DNA from: Salvia splendens
Lineage: Eukaryota > Streptophyta > Magnoliopsida > Lamiales > Lamiaceae
DNA length: 64,000 nucleotides
Reading direction: 5' to 3'
Assembly (NCBI RefSeq): GCF_004379255.2
Contig: NC_056040.1
Span: 4,754,257-4,818,256, forward strand
The notes beneath the pieces are model-generated. The model had not been told where the DNA came from, did not search any database, and saw only the letters and a program-made list of their open reading frames with translations. Below, piece by piece: positions 33,311 through 45,107 of the stretch. Positions within the stretch are counted from its first letter, which is position 1, and the number at the start of each line of letters is the position of its first letter. Both the position numbers and the translations under genes were made by a program.

Positions 33311-34805
33311 GGATAAAAAAAGTAGTAGTCTACATTACTCACAACAATTAAATTAATTTATTTTTAAATATTGAGTCGACCACTTGACTACCTATGCAGA
33401 ATTAGGTTACGTGCTTTTTGACAAGAAAAGTCAAGGCTGTTAATATCTCATTTTCACCATAGCCAAAAACAATAGTAGTATTAAGCATCGACGTATGAAC
33501 TTGTTGGAACACAACACTATACCTTATCATCAGCATATAAATAGCAACTGTGATATCACCATACCTTTCTATGCTTGCAGATTCTATTTTTTCTATGTTG
33601 TAAATATTACGAGCCAGCTACAATGTCGTGATATTTAAAGTCAGTTTGAATCTTCTCTCTCAATATTTCTGTAACAATGCAACCTTATTTTCACTAAAAT
33701 TTTAAGGTTAAAAAAATTGATAACTCAATTAAACGAAATAATCAACTCTAATAATAAATTATTAGCCAAACATTTGAACTTAAATGCTACTAAAAAGTAA
33801 GTACTCCACTTATGTACTATAGTTGAGAATAATAAACAATACTAGTATTTAACAGCTAAGCAATCAAACAAAAGCATATTATATTATTGAAGAAAAAAAT
33901 AAAATAAAAATTGAAATAGGAACATGGAACCAAACAATGGAATTGAGTAACATAAACGTTATTTAACAATTACAGAACTAAATTACCTAACTGAAACACA
34001 AAATAAATTAAAATTGAGAAATAAAAAAACTTAAGCACAACATGGTTGGTGAAATACCAAAAAACGGAATAGACAATCCCAGCTAATTAAAGCAGCGAAA
34101 TAGATGCGAGATGTTTCGATTGCTAAATGATATCCATCAAAAGGTACTGATGTTAATCTACTTTAGCTATATAAGATAGGTAAGAGTTGAGACTGATTTG
34201 TTGCTATCTAAGCATATGTGTTCCTAGAGAGTTGGCTCTCTTATTGTAACCCCAAAAAAAAATATAGCGAAATATAAACTCGTTGAATCCTGAATTAAGA
34301 CTTAGTGAGTATGTAGCTAAGCTGTAAGGTTAAATGACTTATAAAGCTTACATATGTGGATTAAAGAGCTTATCAGATGTCAAATGTTTTGATATATTAT
34401 GGAGTATAGTGTTTGTGTAATTGAATTTATATATACAAGTTAGATAGAAAGATTGAGGAAATTGGATTTGGAATGTTATAGGGTATGGATCAAATTAAAT
34501 TATTGCAATGTCGTAGCGCAATTTAGACAATGGACTCGATAAGTTGATATAATTTTGTATGTGTATTATATTGACGTATTATGATAGCTATATTGACATT
34601 AAGTTGCTTCTTGAAAAATATGAAAATTCAAGAATTTTTTGTCAAATTTTGACATCGGAACATATGCAAGTGAGTTCCCGTTAGAATCTTTATAAATTAT
34701 CTTTAATTTGATATATGTTGTGTAAAAAAATAATTTAAATTGAGATGAACATGCCTTTTGAAACATATAACTCTGGCAATAGATATATGTACTACTACCG
34801 ACTAT

Positions 34806-35102
34806 GAGCAACTCCAAGGGAAAGGGTAAATTAAGAGGTAAAGATAAATAACTACCATATTTACCTCTTCTTTATAAAATTTCATGCTCCAATGGAAAGG
34901 GTATTTGGGGAGGTATTATACTTTCTTTCATTCTGAGAAGGTATCTTTACCTCTTCTTGATAGAAAAAGGTAAAAAATTAGTTATTTTTGTTTGCTATTT
35001 TAATTTATCTTCTTTTTTCTTGGAGTCTATTACTTTTTATGAAGCTATAATAACCTTTTTGAGAAGGTAAATAAAAAATATGTCTTTTCCCCTTAGATGG
35101 TC
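34806..35102. mobile_element. MITE-like element 3' of gene A9
   Basis: Copy of 546-842. Shares with units 5 and 6 the variants ACTATGAGC, TAAATTAAGAGG and CATGCTC. Confidence 0.5.
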
Positions 35103-35458
35103 GAATAGATGGGAAAGTAAGCTCTAAGTTTGTTATATTTAGCAATTAAGCTCTGCATGACATGACTATATTAGAACTTAGGAGAGATGTATTACTAGTA
35201 TGAATGCTCATTTTGGTGATGTACGCGATCAATCCATATGACGACAACAGAGCATAACATATGTCATAAGCTTGAGAGGATAATTATTGTGGACATAACA
35301 TGAATTTTTATTAGTATAGCATCATCACAGATGCAGTTTGGGAATACATAAGTTTCCCATAGTGGAGCAGTTGTAGTAAGTAAAGACTGTTTGGCAGAAT
35401 TAAAAAAACAGAACATATAATGTCTGCCTCATCCCAAAGTCTAGTATAGGTAGAATGT

Positions 35459-36214
35459 TTAGTTATTGGGCCAGAACTGAGCCTGGAGGTAATCGATGAT
35501 GTTCTTCTCAACTTGGAAGGCCTTGGCCAACACATCAGGGTTGATCTTCGGGTCCGACCCAAACACCGCGTTGGCAATGGTAATGACTCCCGGATTCTGG
35601 CTACCGAAGCCAGCAAAAGCAACGGCGTTGGTCTTGCCGACGTTGATCTGGAAGTGGATGAGACCTTGTGGGAAGACGAAGACATCTCCGGCTTTCAAGT
35701 ACTTGGTGAAGAGCTTGTTCCTCTGGTTAGCATTAGCGGGATTGGAAGTGACGAACCCCACGTAGAGTGCTCCTTCCAACAACAGGAAGGCTTCCGTTGC
35801 ACGAGGGTGGGTGTGGGGTGGGTTTAACCCGTAGGGGGCGAAGTCGAGCCGGGCCAAGGAAACGCCCAGCGTGTTGAGGCCTGGAAGTTGATTAACGTTC
35901 ACTGCAGTCACAGCCGAGCCGAGCTGGTTGGATGTGTTTCCGGGAATGTTGAGACCTTGGAAAAGGAAATCCTCCGCAACCACCAAGTTGGGGTCCTTGC
36001 AAAACTTCCCATTCACAAAAACTAGATACAAAAAATTTATTACTATATGAATACAAATAAGGATATTATAATTTTAATTTTCGTAAACTAAATTACCATC
36101 AGACTTGTTATCAGGAAGAGCAACACAGAAATCCTGAAGAGGGTTGGGATCTGCTGCATATGCGATTGAAGCCCACGACAACAAAACAGCAATGGCGCAC
36201 AAACCCATCTTCAT
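35459..36214 (-). CDS. Germin-like protein, class A copy 4 (A9)
   Basis: Exon 1 36097-36214, exon 2 35459-36021, intron 75 bp. Protein as A1. The 5' UTR carries the same TATATGTGTGCGCGC run as A1 and A12. Confidence 0.95.
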
Positions 36215-36302
36215 TTTGATTACTATATATGTGTGCGCGCTTTGTTTTTGTTTGTTCGAGCTGTTCTGTGAATGTGATGGAAAACTGAGTATGAGAAACA
36301 CT

Positions 36303-36311
36303 CTATTTATA
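36303..36311 (-). promoter_or_regulatory. TATA box of A9
   Basis: TATAAATAG on the minus strand, about 90 nt from the ATG. Confidence 0.7.
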
Positions 36312-36593
36312 GGAGAAAAATAGAAGCCTTCTACTATAATACTCATTACATTTAATTTCAAATCGATACCTTCAACTTACGTTTTGCCTTCCAAGTGCTA
36401 ATTAGCTTCATGTTATTTCATAATCATACCTAATAGGTTAACATCTAATCATTTCTAGACTTGGTGAGCACAACACTACACCAGATCATCAGTCGTAAAA
36501 ACATCATTACTGCATGCAGGTTCTATATTTATATTTTTGTTGAGTATGCGACAAGTTTATAATGCCGCTGCAAGAAAATTGAGTTGAACTTCT

Positions 36594-36785
36594 ATGACTC
36601 GAGCTGTTGTTAGACAATGCATGGAAAAGAAGGCGCAATTAGGTATGTTTATTGTTAACTTGGGTCATAAAGTTTCGATTTGCTCTGATGTGTGGACTGA
36701 TTGTTTTTGCAAAAATTCGTATATGAGCATCACTGTGCATTTCGTTGATCACATTTGGACTTTAAACAAACGTTTGGATATGTGA
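36594..36785 (+). pseudogene. hAT transposase fragment (unit 4)
   Basis: Copy of the unit 1 scrap with HIWTLNKRLDM, shared with unit 5. It ends where the duplicated flank segment begins. Confidence 0.75.
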
Positions 36786-36847
36786 CAGTAATGGATATGT
36801 TTTTATATGACATTTGGACTATTTGAATCACTGAATTAAAGAGGATA

Positions 36848-37422
36848 TGTGACAGTCTCGCTCTGGATCTAAAATCATATTGGGACCTTCGGGTCAAATC
36901 ATAATGGGACCTTCGGGTCAAATCATATTGGGACCTTCGGGTCAAATCATATTGGGACCTACGGGTCAAATCATATTGGCATATTAGAAATCCCGGACAG
37001 ATACCAGGCTTGATTTGTCACAGAATAATAAATTGGACAAAGAGACATATGCATATGGAGGTAAAATTATTTATGATTATTAATGCTTATGATTATATGT
37101 ATTGGTTAGAACGTATGTTTGATAATTGTAATATGAAATTAAAGGTGAAATTTATATACACTGGATTGTGGCTCATAGATATCAATGTGGATTACGAGTT
37201 TGGTTTATTTGACATGAGTGTTTTATTTGACATGTGGATGCTGGATGTTGGTTTTTGAATGTATTTGACTTGAGTGTTTTATTTGACATGTGGATGCTGG
37301 ATGTTGGTTTTTGAATGTATTTGATATGAGTGTTTTATTTGACATGTGGATTAAGAGTTTTAAATTATTATTTTGGATTTATTTATTTTAAGAATATATG
37401 TCAGAGGGGTTGGGGTGTGACA
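36848..37422 (+). repeat. Ty3/gypsy LTR-like remnant (unit 4, copy 1)
   Basis: Copy of 2588-3162; its 24-bp repeats are more uniform than in unit 1 (CTTCGGGTC three times, then CTACGGGTC). Confidence 0.55.
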
Positions 37423-37452
37423 TTTTCATTCAGAAAGACATATGAATTAAGC

Positions 37453-38381
37453 AAAAGGTCTTTGAACTATACGTTTCGCACCTAAACGGGCCCTGAACTT
37501 TAAAAATATCATGGGTAGTCCATGAACTAAGGTGTAATCACATTCATGGTACATTTTCACCATTTATCACAATTTTATTCCAAAAATGCCCCTCAGGCAT
37601 GAAGTCATTTTTGAACAATTCATATCTAGGTATTGAATATGATATTTCTATTAGTATTAAATATGTTATTTTCTTATAGTTTGAATACCTAAAATGATAT
37701 TTTTACTCACTTTTTTGTCAAATCCTCTTTTTTTTAAAACTATTACAAAGTAAAAAATTAAAATAAAAAACTATGAAATTCTTAAATATATTAATTATAA
37801 AAATTTAAATCATGAATTTAATTATCAAAATAATTTGTAACTAAATTTAATTTTGATTGTGATTAGATCATTTTTTTAATATTAAAAATTAAAATTTTTT
37901 AATTAGCCATAAATTTTTAATTAATTTAAATTTTAAAATTTTTAATGAGTATTAAAAAATAATTGAATCACAATCAAAATTAAATTTAGCTACAAGTAAT
38001 TTTAAAATTATATTTAAAATTTTAATTTTTATATTCAGTTTATTTAAGAGTTTCATAGTAGTATTTTTTTATTTTAATTTTTTACTTTCTAAAAGTTTTA
38101 AGATCTGACATAGAGTGATTGAAAAAGTGAAATGAAAAATCTCATAAAACATTATATATCCAATACTCAAGAAAGAGATAGAGAAAATATCATATCTAGG
38201 GTACTAGATATGAAAGTCCAAAAATTCCCTTCATGACTCGGGGGCCATTTTTGGTGCAAAATTGTGATGAATGGTGAAAGAGTACCATAAATGTGATTAC
38301 ACCTTAGTTTAAGGACTACCCATGATATTTTTAAAGATTAGGTACCGTTTGCGTGCGAAACGCATAGTTCAGGGACCATTT
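37453..38381. mobile_element. Foldback element (unit 4, copy 1)
   Basis: 929 bp; lacks about 20 bp in the right arm relative to units 1-3, as does the unit 5 copy. Confidence 0.75.
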
Positions 38382-38438
38382 AAATAGTTCACTCGAAAGA
38401 AAATAGTACTCTTGCTACTCTTTACAGCCAAAAAAATA

Positions 38439-38514
38439 CTCCCCCCGTCCCACAAAATTTATCACTTATTTCCATTTAAATATAAGGGACGGCTAATAAG
38501 ATCCCCATTTTGAT
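38439..38514. mobile_element. Stowaway MITE, 5' fragment (unit 4, copy 1)
   Basis: Starts normally after TA but breaks off at CCATTTTGAT, where it joins Ty3/gypsy integrase sequence with 3-bp microhomology (GAT). Confidence 0.8.
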
Positions 38515-39030
38515 GGTAGAAATTGTTAGAAAAATCCGAGAGAGGATCAAAGAGGATCAGGACAGACATAAGTCCTATGCAGATGTTCTACGGACTGATT
38601 TGCAATTAAATGTGGGAGATAAGGTTTTCTTGAAAGTTTCGCCCTCAAAAGGGATAACCAGATTTGGAGTCAAGGGAAAACTCCGACCCTGATACATAAG
38701 ATCGTACGAGATTCTGGAAGCAGTTGGACCAGTAGCTTATCGATTAGCGCTACCGCCAAGCTTGGAAACGTTCACAACGTATTCCATGTGTCCCACCTTA
38801 GGAAATATGTGTTTGATCTAAGGCACGTGATTCATCAGGAAGAGATGATAATAAACTCAGATCTGAGCTATGAGGAAAAGCCAAAAGCAATTCTGGACCG
38901 GAAGGTGCAACAGTTAAGGAATAAATCTATAACTTCGGTGAAAGTACTATGGGAACACCACGGGCAGGAAGAGGCCACGTGGGAGTTAGAAGATAAGATG
39001 AAGGAGCGTTACCCCGAGCTGTTCGAGTAA
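38512..39030 (+). pseudogene. Ty3/gypsy chromodomain retrotransposon: integrase C-terminus and chromodomain, broken
   Basis: Starts inside the integrase (MVEIVRKIRERIKEDQ, YADVLR) and runs through the GKLxP..Y..YEILE..GPVAYRLALP block and SHLRKYV to a C-terminal chromodomain (VKVLWEHHGQEEATWELE, then RYPELF), ending at a stop at 39028-39030. Lesions: an in-frame TGA at 38690-38692 and a frameshift near 38765. The chromodomain tail places it among plant chromodomain-bearing Ty3/gypsy elements, probably the Tekay/Del lineage. Protease, RT and the integrase core are absent on its 5' side. Confidence 0.85.
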
Positions 39031-39062
39031 AGCAGCATAAATTTCAGGATGAAATTTCTTTT

Positions 39063-39075
39063 AAGAAGGGTGGAA
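39063..39075 (+). other. Polypurine tract of the Ty3/gypsy element
   Basis: AAGAAGGGTGGAA immediately before TGTGACGCCC, the expected 3' LTR start, about 33 bp after the stop of the polyprotein remnant. Confidence 0.75.
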
Positions 39076-40320
39076 TGTGACGCCCTGGAATTTCGTTCAT
39101 TCATGCAAAGGAAAATAGAATAAATTTGTACAATACTTTATGAAGAGGATTTACATATCTTGGAGAGATTAATGAAAATGGACTACACAATCTTATTGAT
39201 ATGAGTGAGGTTTTGGATTACACAATAGTCACAAGTTGAAATACAAAAGTGGAAGCTACAACTTAGCATTCCAAAGATGCCAAACTAAAGCATTTGGATA
39301 CTAGCACAATAGAGTAACTAAATCTAAGTGTGGGAATAAAAATCCTCATCTTTTCCTTATCTTCTCTTCTTCTCTCTCGACTTCCACCTCCACAAGACTC
39401 CAAAATGGCAGCCATGTACCTGCAACGATAACACAAGAGTGAGGTTAGAAAGTGAGCTCATAAATTAAAGAGAAAGGAGACACAAGCTCAATTAAGAAAG
39501 GAGAAGAAGTAGGCTAAATAGAACAGCCAAGAAGCTGCAATTTAGAGCTTGAGATCAGCCACTTTTTGTCCTCATACCAAGTATCATCAAAGAGGGAATC
39601 AAAACAAAAGACCTTAGTAGAGTGAGCTCATCACCAAGCTCATTAGAGCAAGAAAAACCTCATCACCAAGGCTGGAAATTCAGCCTAAGAACAGCCCCCA
39701 AATGTTACACCAATCGGGTAAAGGGACCCAATCACAAAACCCAAAAGGAGGCCAAAGATGTAGCCCCAAAATAGAAGCACAATCTCCCAAATTTCAGCCA
39801 CAAGATGCCAATGTTTGAGAGCTATGTAAGGAGCCACAACCTTCTCCTCTTCCCCCACCATTTAGTCACCTCAAGTTTTACAACACATAAGAATTTCAGC
39901 GAGGAGTAGAGAGGAAGGCGAGGAGAGGCAGCGGCAACGAGGAGGAACAGCCGCATAGACCAAGGATTCACCAAGTGAGGTAATCCCCTCAACACACCAT
40001 TACTCTTTGCATCATATAGAACAAGACCATAAACGAATAGAACTTAGAATCATAGCAGATCACAGAATGAAACTTAGGAGCAAATAAGGCTCAACAATTA
40101 AGTTATCACATAGCATTAGGGGCTGCTTGAACCAAGAACGATAGGAGAAATACAAACACTGCAGTAAAGAATTTCACATCACTCCAGTAAGCTAAGTACT
40201 CCCAAAAAACATAACTCAGAGAATTGAGTAAGGGGAATAAGGGAGGGGGGACTTAGCTTAGGAGGAGGGCTATCCGGCGACGGCGGAACCCCGGAAGCTT
40301 CGTGGGGTAGCTGCAGGCGT
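39076..40320 (+). repeat. Ty3/gypsy 3' LTR (start clear, end unclear)
   Basis: Begins TGTGACGCCCTGGAATTTCG after the polypurine tract. About 1.2 kb without genes follows, with a base composition unlike the array (GA-rich, for example 39440-39700). No matching LTR end or target duplication is visible. The right limit is set only by the start of GC-rich sequence and integrase fragments after about 40260, and should be read as approximate. Confidence 0.6.
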
Positions 40321-40327
40321 GGCTGAG

Positions 40328-40503
40328 AGAGGGAGGCGATGCCTCCTCTCTACTGCTGACTTCGCTGAGAGGAAGAGCGCTCGACGGAGGGAAGTTGCAG
40401 CCGTTAGAGGGAGGCGATGTCTCCTCTCTACTGCTGACTCTTGCCTGTCAACAAGTGAAGGCACTGCACCAACGACCTTATGGGAAGTTGCAGCCGTTAG
40501 AGA
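40328..40503 (+). repeat. Scrambled direct duplication next to the integrase fragment
   Basis: AGAGGGAGGCGATG occurs at 40328 and 40406 (78 bp apart), and GGGAAGTTGCAGCCGTTAGAG at 40389 and 40482 (93 bp apart). The second motif is integrase coding sequence (GKLQPLE), so part of the integrase was copied into foreign sequence. ORFs called across it (40270-40563 minus, 40319-40534 plus) are composition artefacts. Confidence 0.7.
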
Positions 40504-41073
40504 TTCCCAAGTGGAAATACTGCAATTTGGGTGATAGTCGATCGTCTCACTAAGAGCTCCCATTTTGTACCAATACCTATTACGTACGGGTCAGAGAAGC
40601 TAGCCCAGTTGTACGTAAAGGAAATCATTCGCCTGCATGGCATACCAACGACGATCACGTCGGATAGAGATGGTAAATTCACGTCCAGATTTTGGAAGAG
40701 CCTACAGAAAGAGCTAAGGACGCGGCTGAATTTTAGCACGACATTTCACCCACAGACCGATGGACAGTTGGAGAGAACAATTCAAACACTCGAGGATATG
40801 CTAAGGGCAGTTGTGCTCGATAGATGGAGCAATTGGGAACATGTACAACCACTGATAGAGTTTGCTTATAACAACAGCTACCAGACAACAATTAATATAG
40901 CTCCGTACGAAGCGTTGTACGGGAGAAAGTGTAGGTCACCCCTCTATTGGGACGAGGTCGGTGAGAGGAAAATTTTAGGCCCGGATGCAGTCGAGGAGAT
41001 GGTAGAAATTGTCAGAAAAATCCGAGAAAGGATCAAAGAGGATCAGGACAGACAGAAGTCCTATGCAGATGTT
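40439..41073 (+). pseudogene. Ty3/gypsy integrase: zinc-binding end and catalytic core, broken
   Basis: 40445-40515 encodes CQQVKALHQRPYGKLQPLE and IPKWKY, the end of the HHCC zinc-binding domain and linker. The frame then changes and the sequence jumps to IWVIVDRLTKSSHF, so the segment between linker and core is deleted. From 40516 the core is open: first Asp in VIVDRL, second Asp in TSDRDGKF, Glu in GQLERTIQTLEDML. This is followed by APYEALYGRKCRSPLYW and the MVEIVRKIRERIKED segment, which also starts the other fragment at 38512. It ends at YADV and runs into LTR-like DNA; the 229-codon ORF (40531-41220) therefore has a non-native tail. Confidence 0.88.
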
Positions 41074-41306
41074 CAATTACAGAGGGACCTTCGGGACATA
41101 GAGGAATCTCGGGCAGATACCCGGCTTGATCCGTCACAAAACAATAAACTAAACAGAGAAGCATATTCATATAGATATGAAATTGTTATGATATTATTTC
41201 TGATTATATGTGTTGGTTAGAGAATATGTTTGTTATTTGTGTAGTGTGAAATCAAAGGGAGTATTTGTTTATTATCAATATATACGACGAAGGGGTTGGA
41301 GTGTTA
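41074..41306 (+). repeat. Ty3/gypsy LTR 3' part joined to integrase
   Basis: GAGGGACCTTCGGG, CGGGCAGATACCCGGCTTGA and the end GGGGTTGGAGTGTTACA are diverged matches to the LTR-like remnants of the A-B intervals (for example 41480-41877) but without their middle part. The join at 41074 deletes the rest of the polyprotein and the LTR start. It is followed directly by GTAATGG, the same base context that follows TGTGACA in ordinary units (2527). Confidence 0.7.
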
Positions 41307-41368
41307 CAGTAATGGATATGTTTTTATATGACATTTTGACTATTTGAATTACTGAATTAAAGAGGACA

Positions 41369-41877
41369 TGTGACAGTATCGCTTTGGATCTAAAATCATA
41401 ATGGGACCTTCAGGTCAAATCATATTGGGACCTACGGGTCAAATCACAGTGGGACCTACGGGTCAAATCATATTGGCATATTGGAAATCCCGGGCAGATA
41501 CCAGGCTTGATTTGTCACAGAATAATAAATTGGACAGAGAGACATATGCATATGGATGTGAAATTATATATGATTATTAATGCTTATGATTATATGTATT
41601 GGTTAAAACATATGTTTGATAATTGTAATATGAAATTAAAGGTGAAATTTATATACACTGGATTTTGGCTCATAGATATCAATTTGGATTAAGAGTTTGG
41701 TTTATTTGACATGAGTGTTTTATTTGACATGTGGATGTTGGATGTTGGATGTTGGATGTTGGTTTTTGAATGTATTTGATATGAGTGTTTTATTTGACAT
41801 GTGGATTAAGAGTTTTAAATTTTTATTTTGGATTTATTTATTTTAAGAATATATGTCAGAGGGGTTGGGATGTGACA
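41369..41877 (+). repeat. Ty3/gypsy LTR-like remnant (unit 4, copy 2)
   Basis: Shorter than the others: one fewer 24-bp repeat, fewer 56-bp repeats, and a local 9-bp expansion (GTTGGATGT repeated) near 41735-41760. Confidence 0.55.
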
Positions 41878-41907
41878 TTTTCATTCAGAAAGACATATGA
41901 ATTAAGC

Positions 41908-42854
41908 AAAAGGTCTCTGAACTATACGTTTCGCACCTAAACGGACCCTGAACTTTAAAAATATCATAGGTAGTCCATGAACTAAGGTGTAATCACATTC
42001 ATGGTACATTTTCACCATTTATCACAATTTTATTCCAAAAATGCCCCTCAGGCATGAAGTCATTTTTGAACATTCATATCTAGGTATTGAATATGATATT
42101 TCTATTAGTATTAAATATGTTATTTTCTTATAGTTTGAATACCTAAAATGATCTTTTTACTCACTTTTTTGTCAAATCCTCTTTTTTTAAAACTATTACA
42201 AAGTAAAAAATAAAATAAAAAACTATGAAATTCTTAAATATATTAATTATAAAAATTTAAATCATGAATTTAATTATCAAAATAATTTGTAACTAAATTT
42301 AATTTTGATTGTGATTAGATCATTTTTTTAATATTAAAAATTAAAATTTTTTAATTAGCCATAAATTTTTAATTAATTTAAATTTTAAAATTTTTAATGA
42401 GTATTAAAAAATAATTGAATCACAATCAAAATTAAATTTAGCTACAAGTAATTTTAAAATTATATTTAAAATTTTAATTTTTATATTCAGTTTATTTAAG
42501 AGTTTCATAGTAGTATTTTTTTATTTTAATTTTTTACTTTCTAAAAGTTTTAAGATCTGACATAGAGTGATTGAAAAAGTGAAATGAAAAATCTCATATT
42601 AGGTACTCAAACTATAAGAAAACATTATATATCCAATACTCAAGAAAGAGATAGAGAAAATATCATATCTAGGGTACTAGATATGAAAGTCCAAAAATTC
42701 CCTTCATGACTCGGGGGCCATTTTTGGTGCAAAATTGTGATGAATGGTGAAAGAGTACCATAAATGTGATTACACCTTAGTTTAAGGACTACCCATGATA
42801 TTTTTAAAGATTAGGTACCGTTTGCGTGCGAAACGCATAGTTCAGGGACCATTT
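41908..42854. mobile_element. Foldback element (unit 4, copy 2)
   Basis: 947 bp, both arms complete; retains the TTAGGTACTCAAACTATAAG segment missing in copy 1. Confidence 0.75.
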
Positions 42855-42911
42855 AAATAGTTCACTCGAAAGAAAATAGTACTCCTGCTACTCTTTACAG
42901 GCAAAAAAATA

Positions 42912-43172
42912 CTCCCCCCGTCCCACAAAATTTATCACTTATTTCCATTTAAATATAAGGGACGGCTAATAAGATCCCCATTTTGATTTGTCTGATTTTA
43001 AGAATTATAATAAAAATTATTAGAAATTGGTTCTACTTTCATATTAATTTTATAATAAATTTTTTATGAGATAAAATTAGTGGAATGTTAAGTTCGTTAC
43101 CAAAATTAGTAAAAAGCAAATGAAACCATTATTAACAGACATATGAAAATAGTAGCTGACGGACAGAGGGAG
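42912..43172. mobile_element. Stowaway MITE (unit 4, copy 2)
   Basis: Complete, 261 bp, TA-flanked. Confidence 0.85.
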
Positions 43173-44141
43173 TAATATTTGTGGCCGAACAAATTTTAAT
43201 AATAATTTTTGTACGAAATTGATACATAATTTGGTCGATAAAAAGTATACTAAGTGTCTGTTTGATGGGTGGGATCCTTTGCTATACAAAGCCCCTGGTG
43301 TTACTCACGTATATATATAAAAAAATCAAATAAATAAAATAAAATAAATATATTAAATAATAAAATAAAATAAATATATTTTATTGTTTTATTAGAAACA
43401 GCAGGTGTTGGTGTTCAAAATTGTGCAGCACTGGATCCCCATCCATGTTTAATTTGATAATACTTTAAAATATGGTAAGATAATAAAGTAAATATAGAAA
43501 ACGGCCTTTTCTCTTCGCTTTTTTTATGTATCAAAATCAATAAATCCGCAAAACAAGACTTTACTTGCTTTTCCTATGAATTCACACTAAATTTTATGCA
43601 TTGATTTTTTTTTTTTTGTAAGTAATATTAAAAAGTAGTACTCGTTTCCTATCCAAGCCACACTGCGAAAAAATGGTTTCCTAGAATGAGTAGTTAATAA
43701 TAGTATTGGGCTTTGGCTATGAAAGTTCCATCCCAACTACAACTACAACTACTCAATATAGTTACAAGCTAAACTATCCATTTGTAACCCCAATTATCAG
43801 ATTATTTAAAACTAATCATGCATTTATAACCCAAGTTTAAATCGTACGGTTAAGGTAAACTAATAATAATAATAATATAAAATAATTAAAATTATATAAA
43901 ATATTTAGATGTGTAAGAATTCTAATAACTAACAAAAAGAATATTCAAAACCCTGACAAATAAACATGACCAAAAAGAACAGGAAAAACAGTAGGTAAAG
44001 GAGCAATATTTCATTATAAATTTATAATCACATGATACATATAATTTGGAAACACAAAGTTTTCCAAGTCAATCAGCTGACTGTTTTATTTTATTAAAAA
44101 GACAACACACAAAACATGTATGTCCATCTTAGTTAGAGTGT

Positions 44142-45024
44142 TTAGTTGGAGTTGGGCCAGAACTGAGCCTGGAGGTAATCGATGATATTCTTCTCAACTT
44201 GGAAGGCCTTGGCCAACACATCAGGGTTGATCTTCGGGTCCGACCCAAACACTGCGTTGGCAATGGTAATGACGCCCGGATTCTGGCTACCGAAGCCAGC
44301 AAAAGCAACAGCGTTGGTCTTGCCGACGTTGATCTGGAAGTGGATGAGGCCTTGCGGGAAGACGAAGACATCACCGGCTTTCAAGTACTTGGTGAAGAGC
44401 TTGTTCCTCTGGTTAGCATTAGCGGGATTGGAAGTAACGAACCCCACGTAGAGTTCCCCTTCCAACAAGAAGAAAGCTTCAGTTGCACGCGGGTGAGTGT
44501 GGGGTGGGTTCAACCCGTAGGGGGCGAAGTCGAGCCGAGCCAAGGAAACACCCAGCGTGTTGAGGCCTGGAAGCTGATTAACGTTGACTGCGGTCACGGC
44601 CGATCCGAGCTGGTTGGATGTGTTTCCGGGAATGTTGAGACCCTGGAAAAGGAAATCCTCCGCAACCACCAAGTTGGGGTCTTTGCAAAACTTCCCATTC
44701 ACAAAAACTACATGCAAACAATTTATTAGTACGTACAGTTATAATACTATTGGTTTGAGGGCAATAACAAAACATATAATACTATTGGTTTGAGGGCAAT
44801 AACAAAACATATGTATTCTGATCATGTTTTGTTTATTGGTTTATTTATCTTTCCTACCAAACTGTCCCTTATTCATGTAAATTTTAGTAAATCGAATTAC
44901 CATCGGCCTTGTTATCTGGAAGAGCAACGCAGAAATCCTGAAGGGGGTTCGGATCTGCTGCATATGCAATCGAAGCCCACGACAACAGAGCAGCAACGAC
45001 GGAAAAAGTAAAACCAATCTTCAT
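44142..45024 (-). CDS. Germin-like protein, class B copy 3 (B10)
   Basis: Exon 1 44901-45024, exon 2 44142-44707, intron 193 bp with the 35-bp duplication. Protein as B2. Its 3' flank continues from the second flank copy after the Ty3/gypsy insertion, which lies about 2.8 kb downstream of the stop. Confidence 0.95.
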
Positions 45025-45098
45025 TTTGATTACTAAGCTGATAGGTATGCTGCTCACTTTCAGTTTGGTTGTAGCTGTGAATTGTGATGAGAAACCCT

Positions 45099-45107
45099 CT
45101 TTTTATA
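45099..45107 (-). promoter_or_regulatory. TATA box of B10
   Basis: TATAAAAAG on the minus strand, about 75 nt from the ATG. Confidence 0.7.

Larger units (their letters stand above)
25880..34261. repeat. Higher-order tandem unit 3 (A7-C8, B gene deleted)
   Basis: Only 8.38 kb. It follows unit 1 to about position 30600 (equivalent to about 4730 in unit 1), then jumps to sequence equivalent to about 8180, so gene B with its 5' and 3' flanks (about 3.4 kb) is missing. The remaining A gene has a frameshift; C8 is open. Other intergenic DNA matches unit 1. Confidence 0.93.
36787..38514. repeat. Duplicated A-B flank segment, copy 1 (unit 4)
   Basis: About 1.73 kb: LTR-like remnant, foldback and the first 76 bp of the Stowaway. 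It is directly repeated, diverged, at 41307-42990 on the far side of Ty3/gypsy sequence. This copy resembles unit 5 (same 20-bp deletion giving CTCATAAAACATTATATATCC, same GTACTCTTGCTACTC). Confidence 0.85.
41307..42990. repeat. Duplicated A-B flank segment, copy 2 (unit 4)
   Basis: Direct repeat of 36787-38514 that continues normally toward gene B10. It differs from all other copies at several sites (ATTTTGACTATTTGAATTACTG, GGACATGTGACAGTATCGC) and lacks the 20-bp deletion of copy 1, so it is not a simple recent duplicate. Confidence 0.85.

Noticed and set aside
40270..40563. 97-codon minus ORF with repeated ERRHRLPL and 71-codon plus ORF opposite
   Set aside because: Generated by the local 78/93-bp scrambled duplication next to the integrase fragment.
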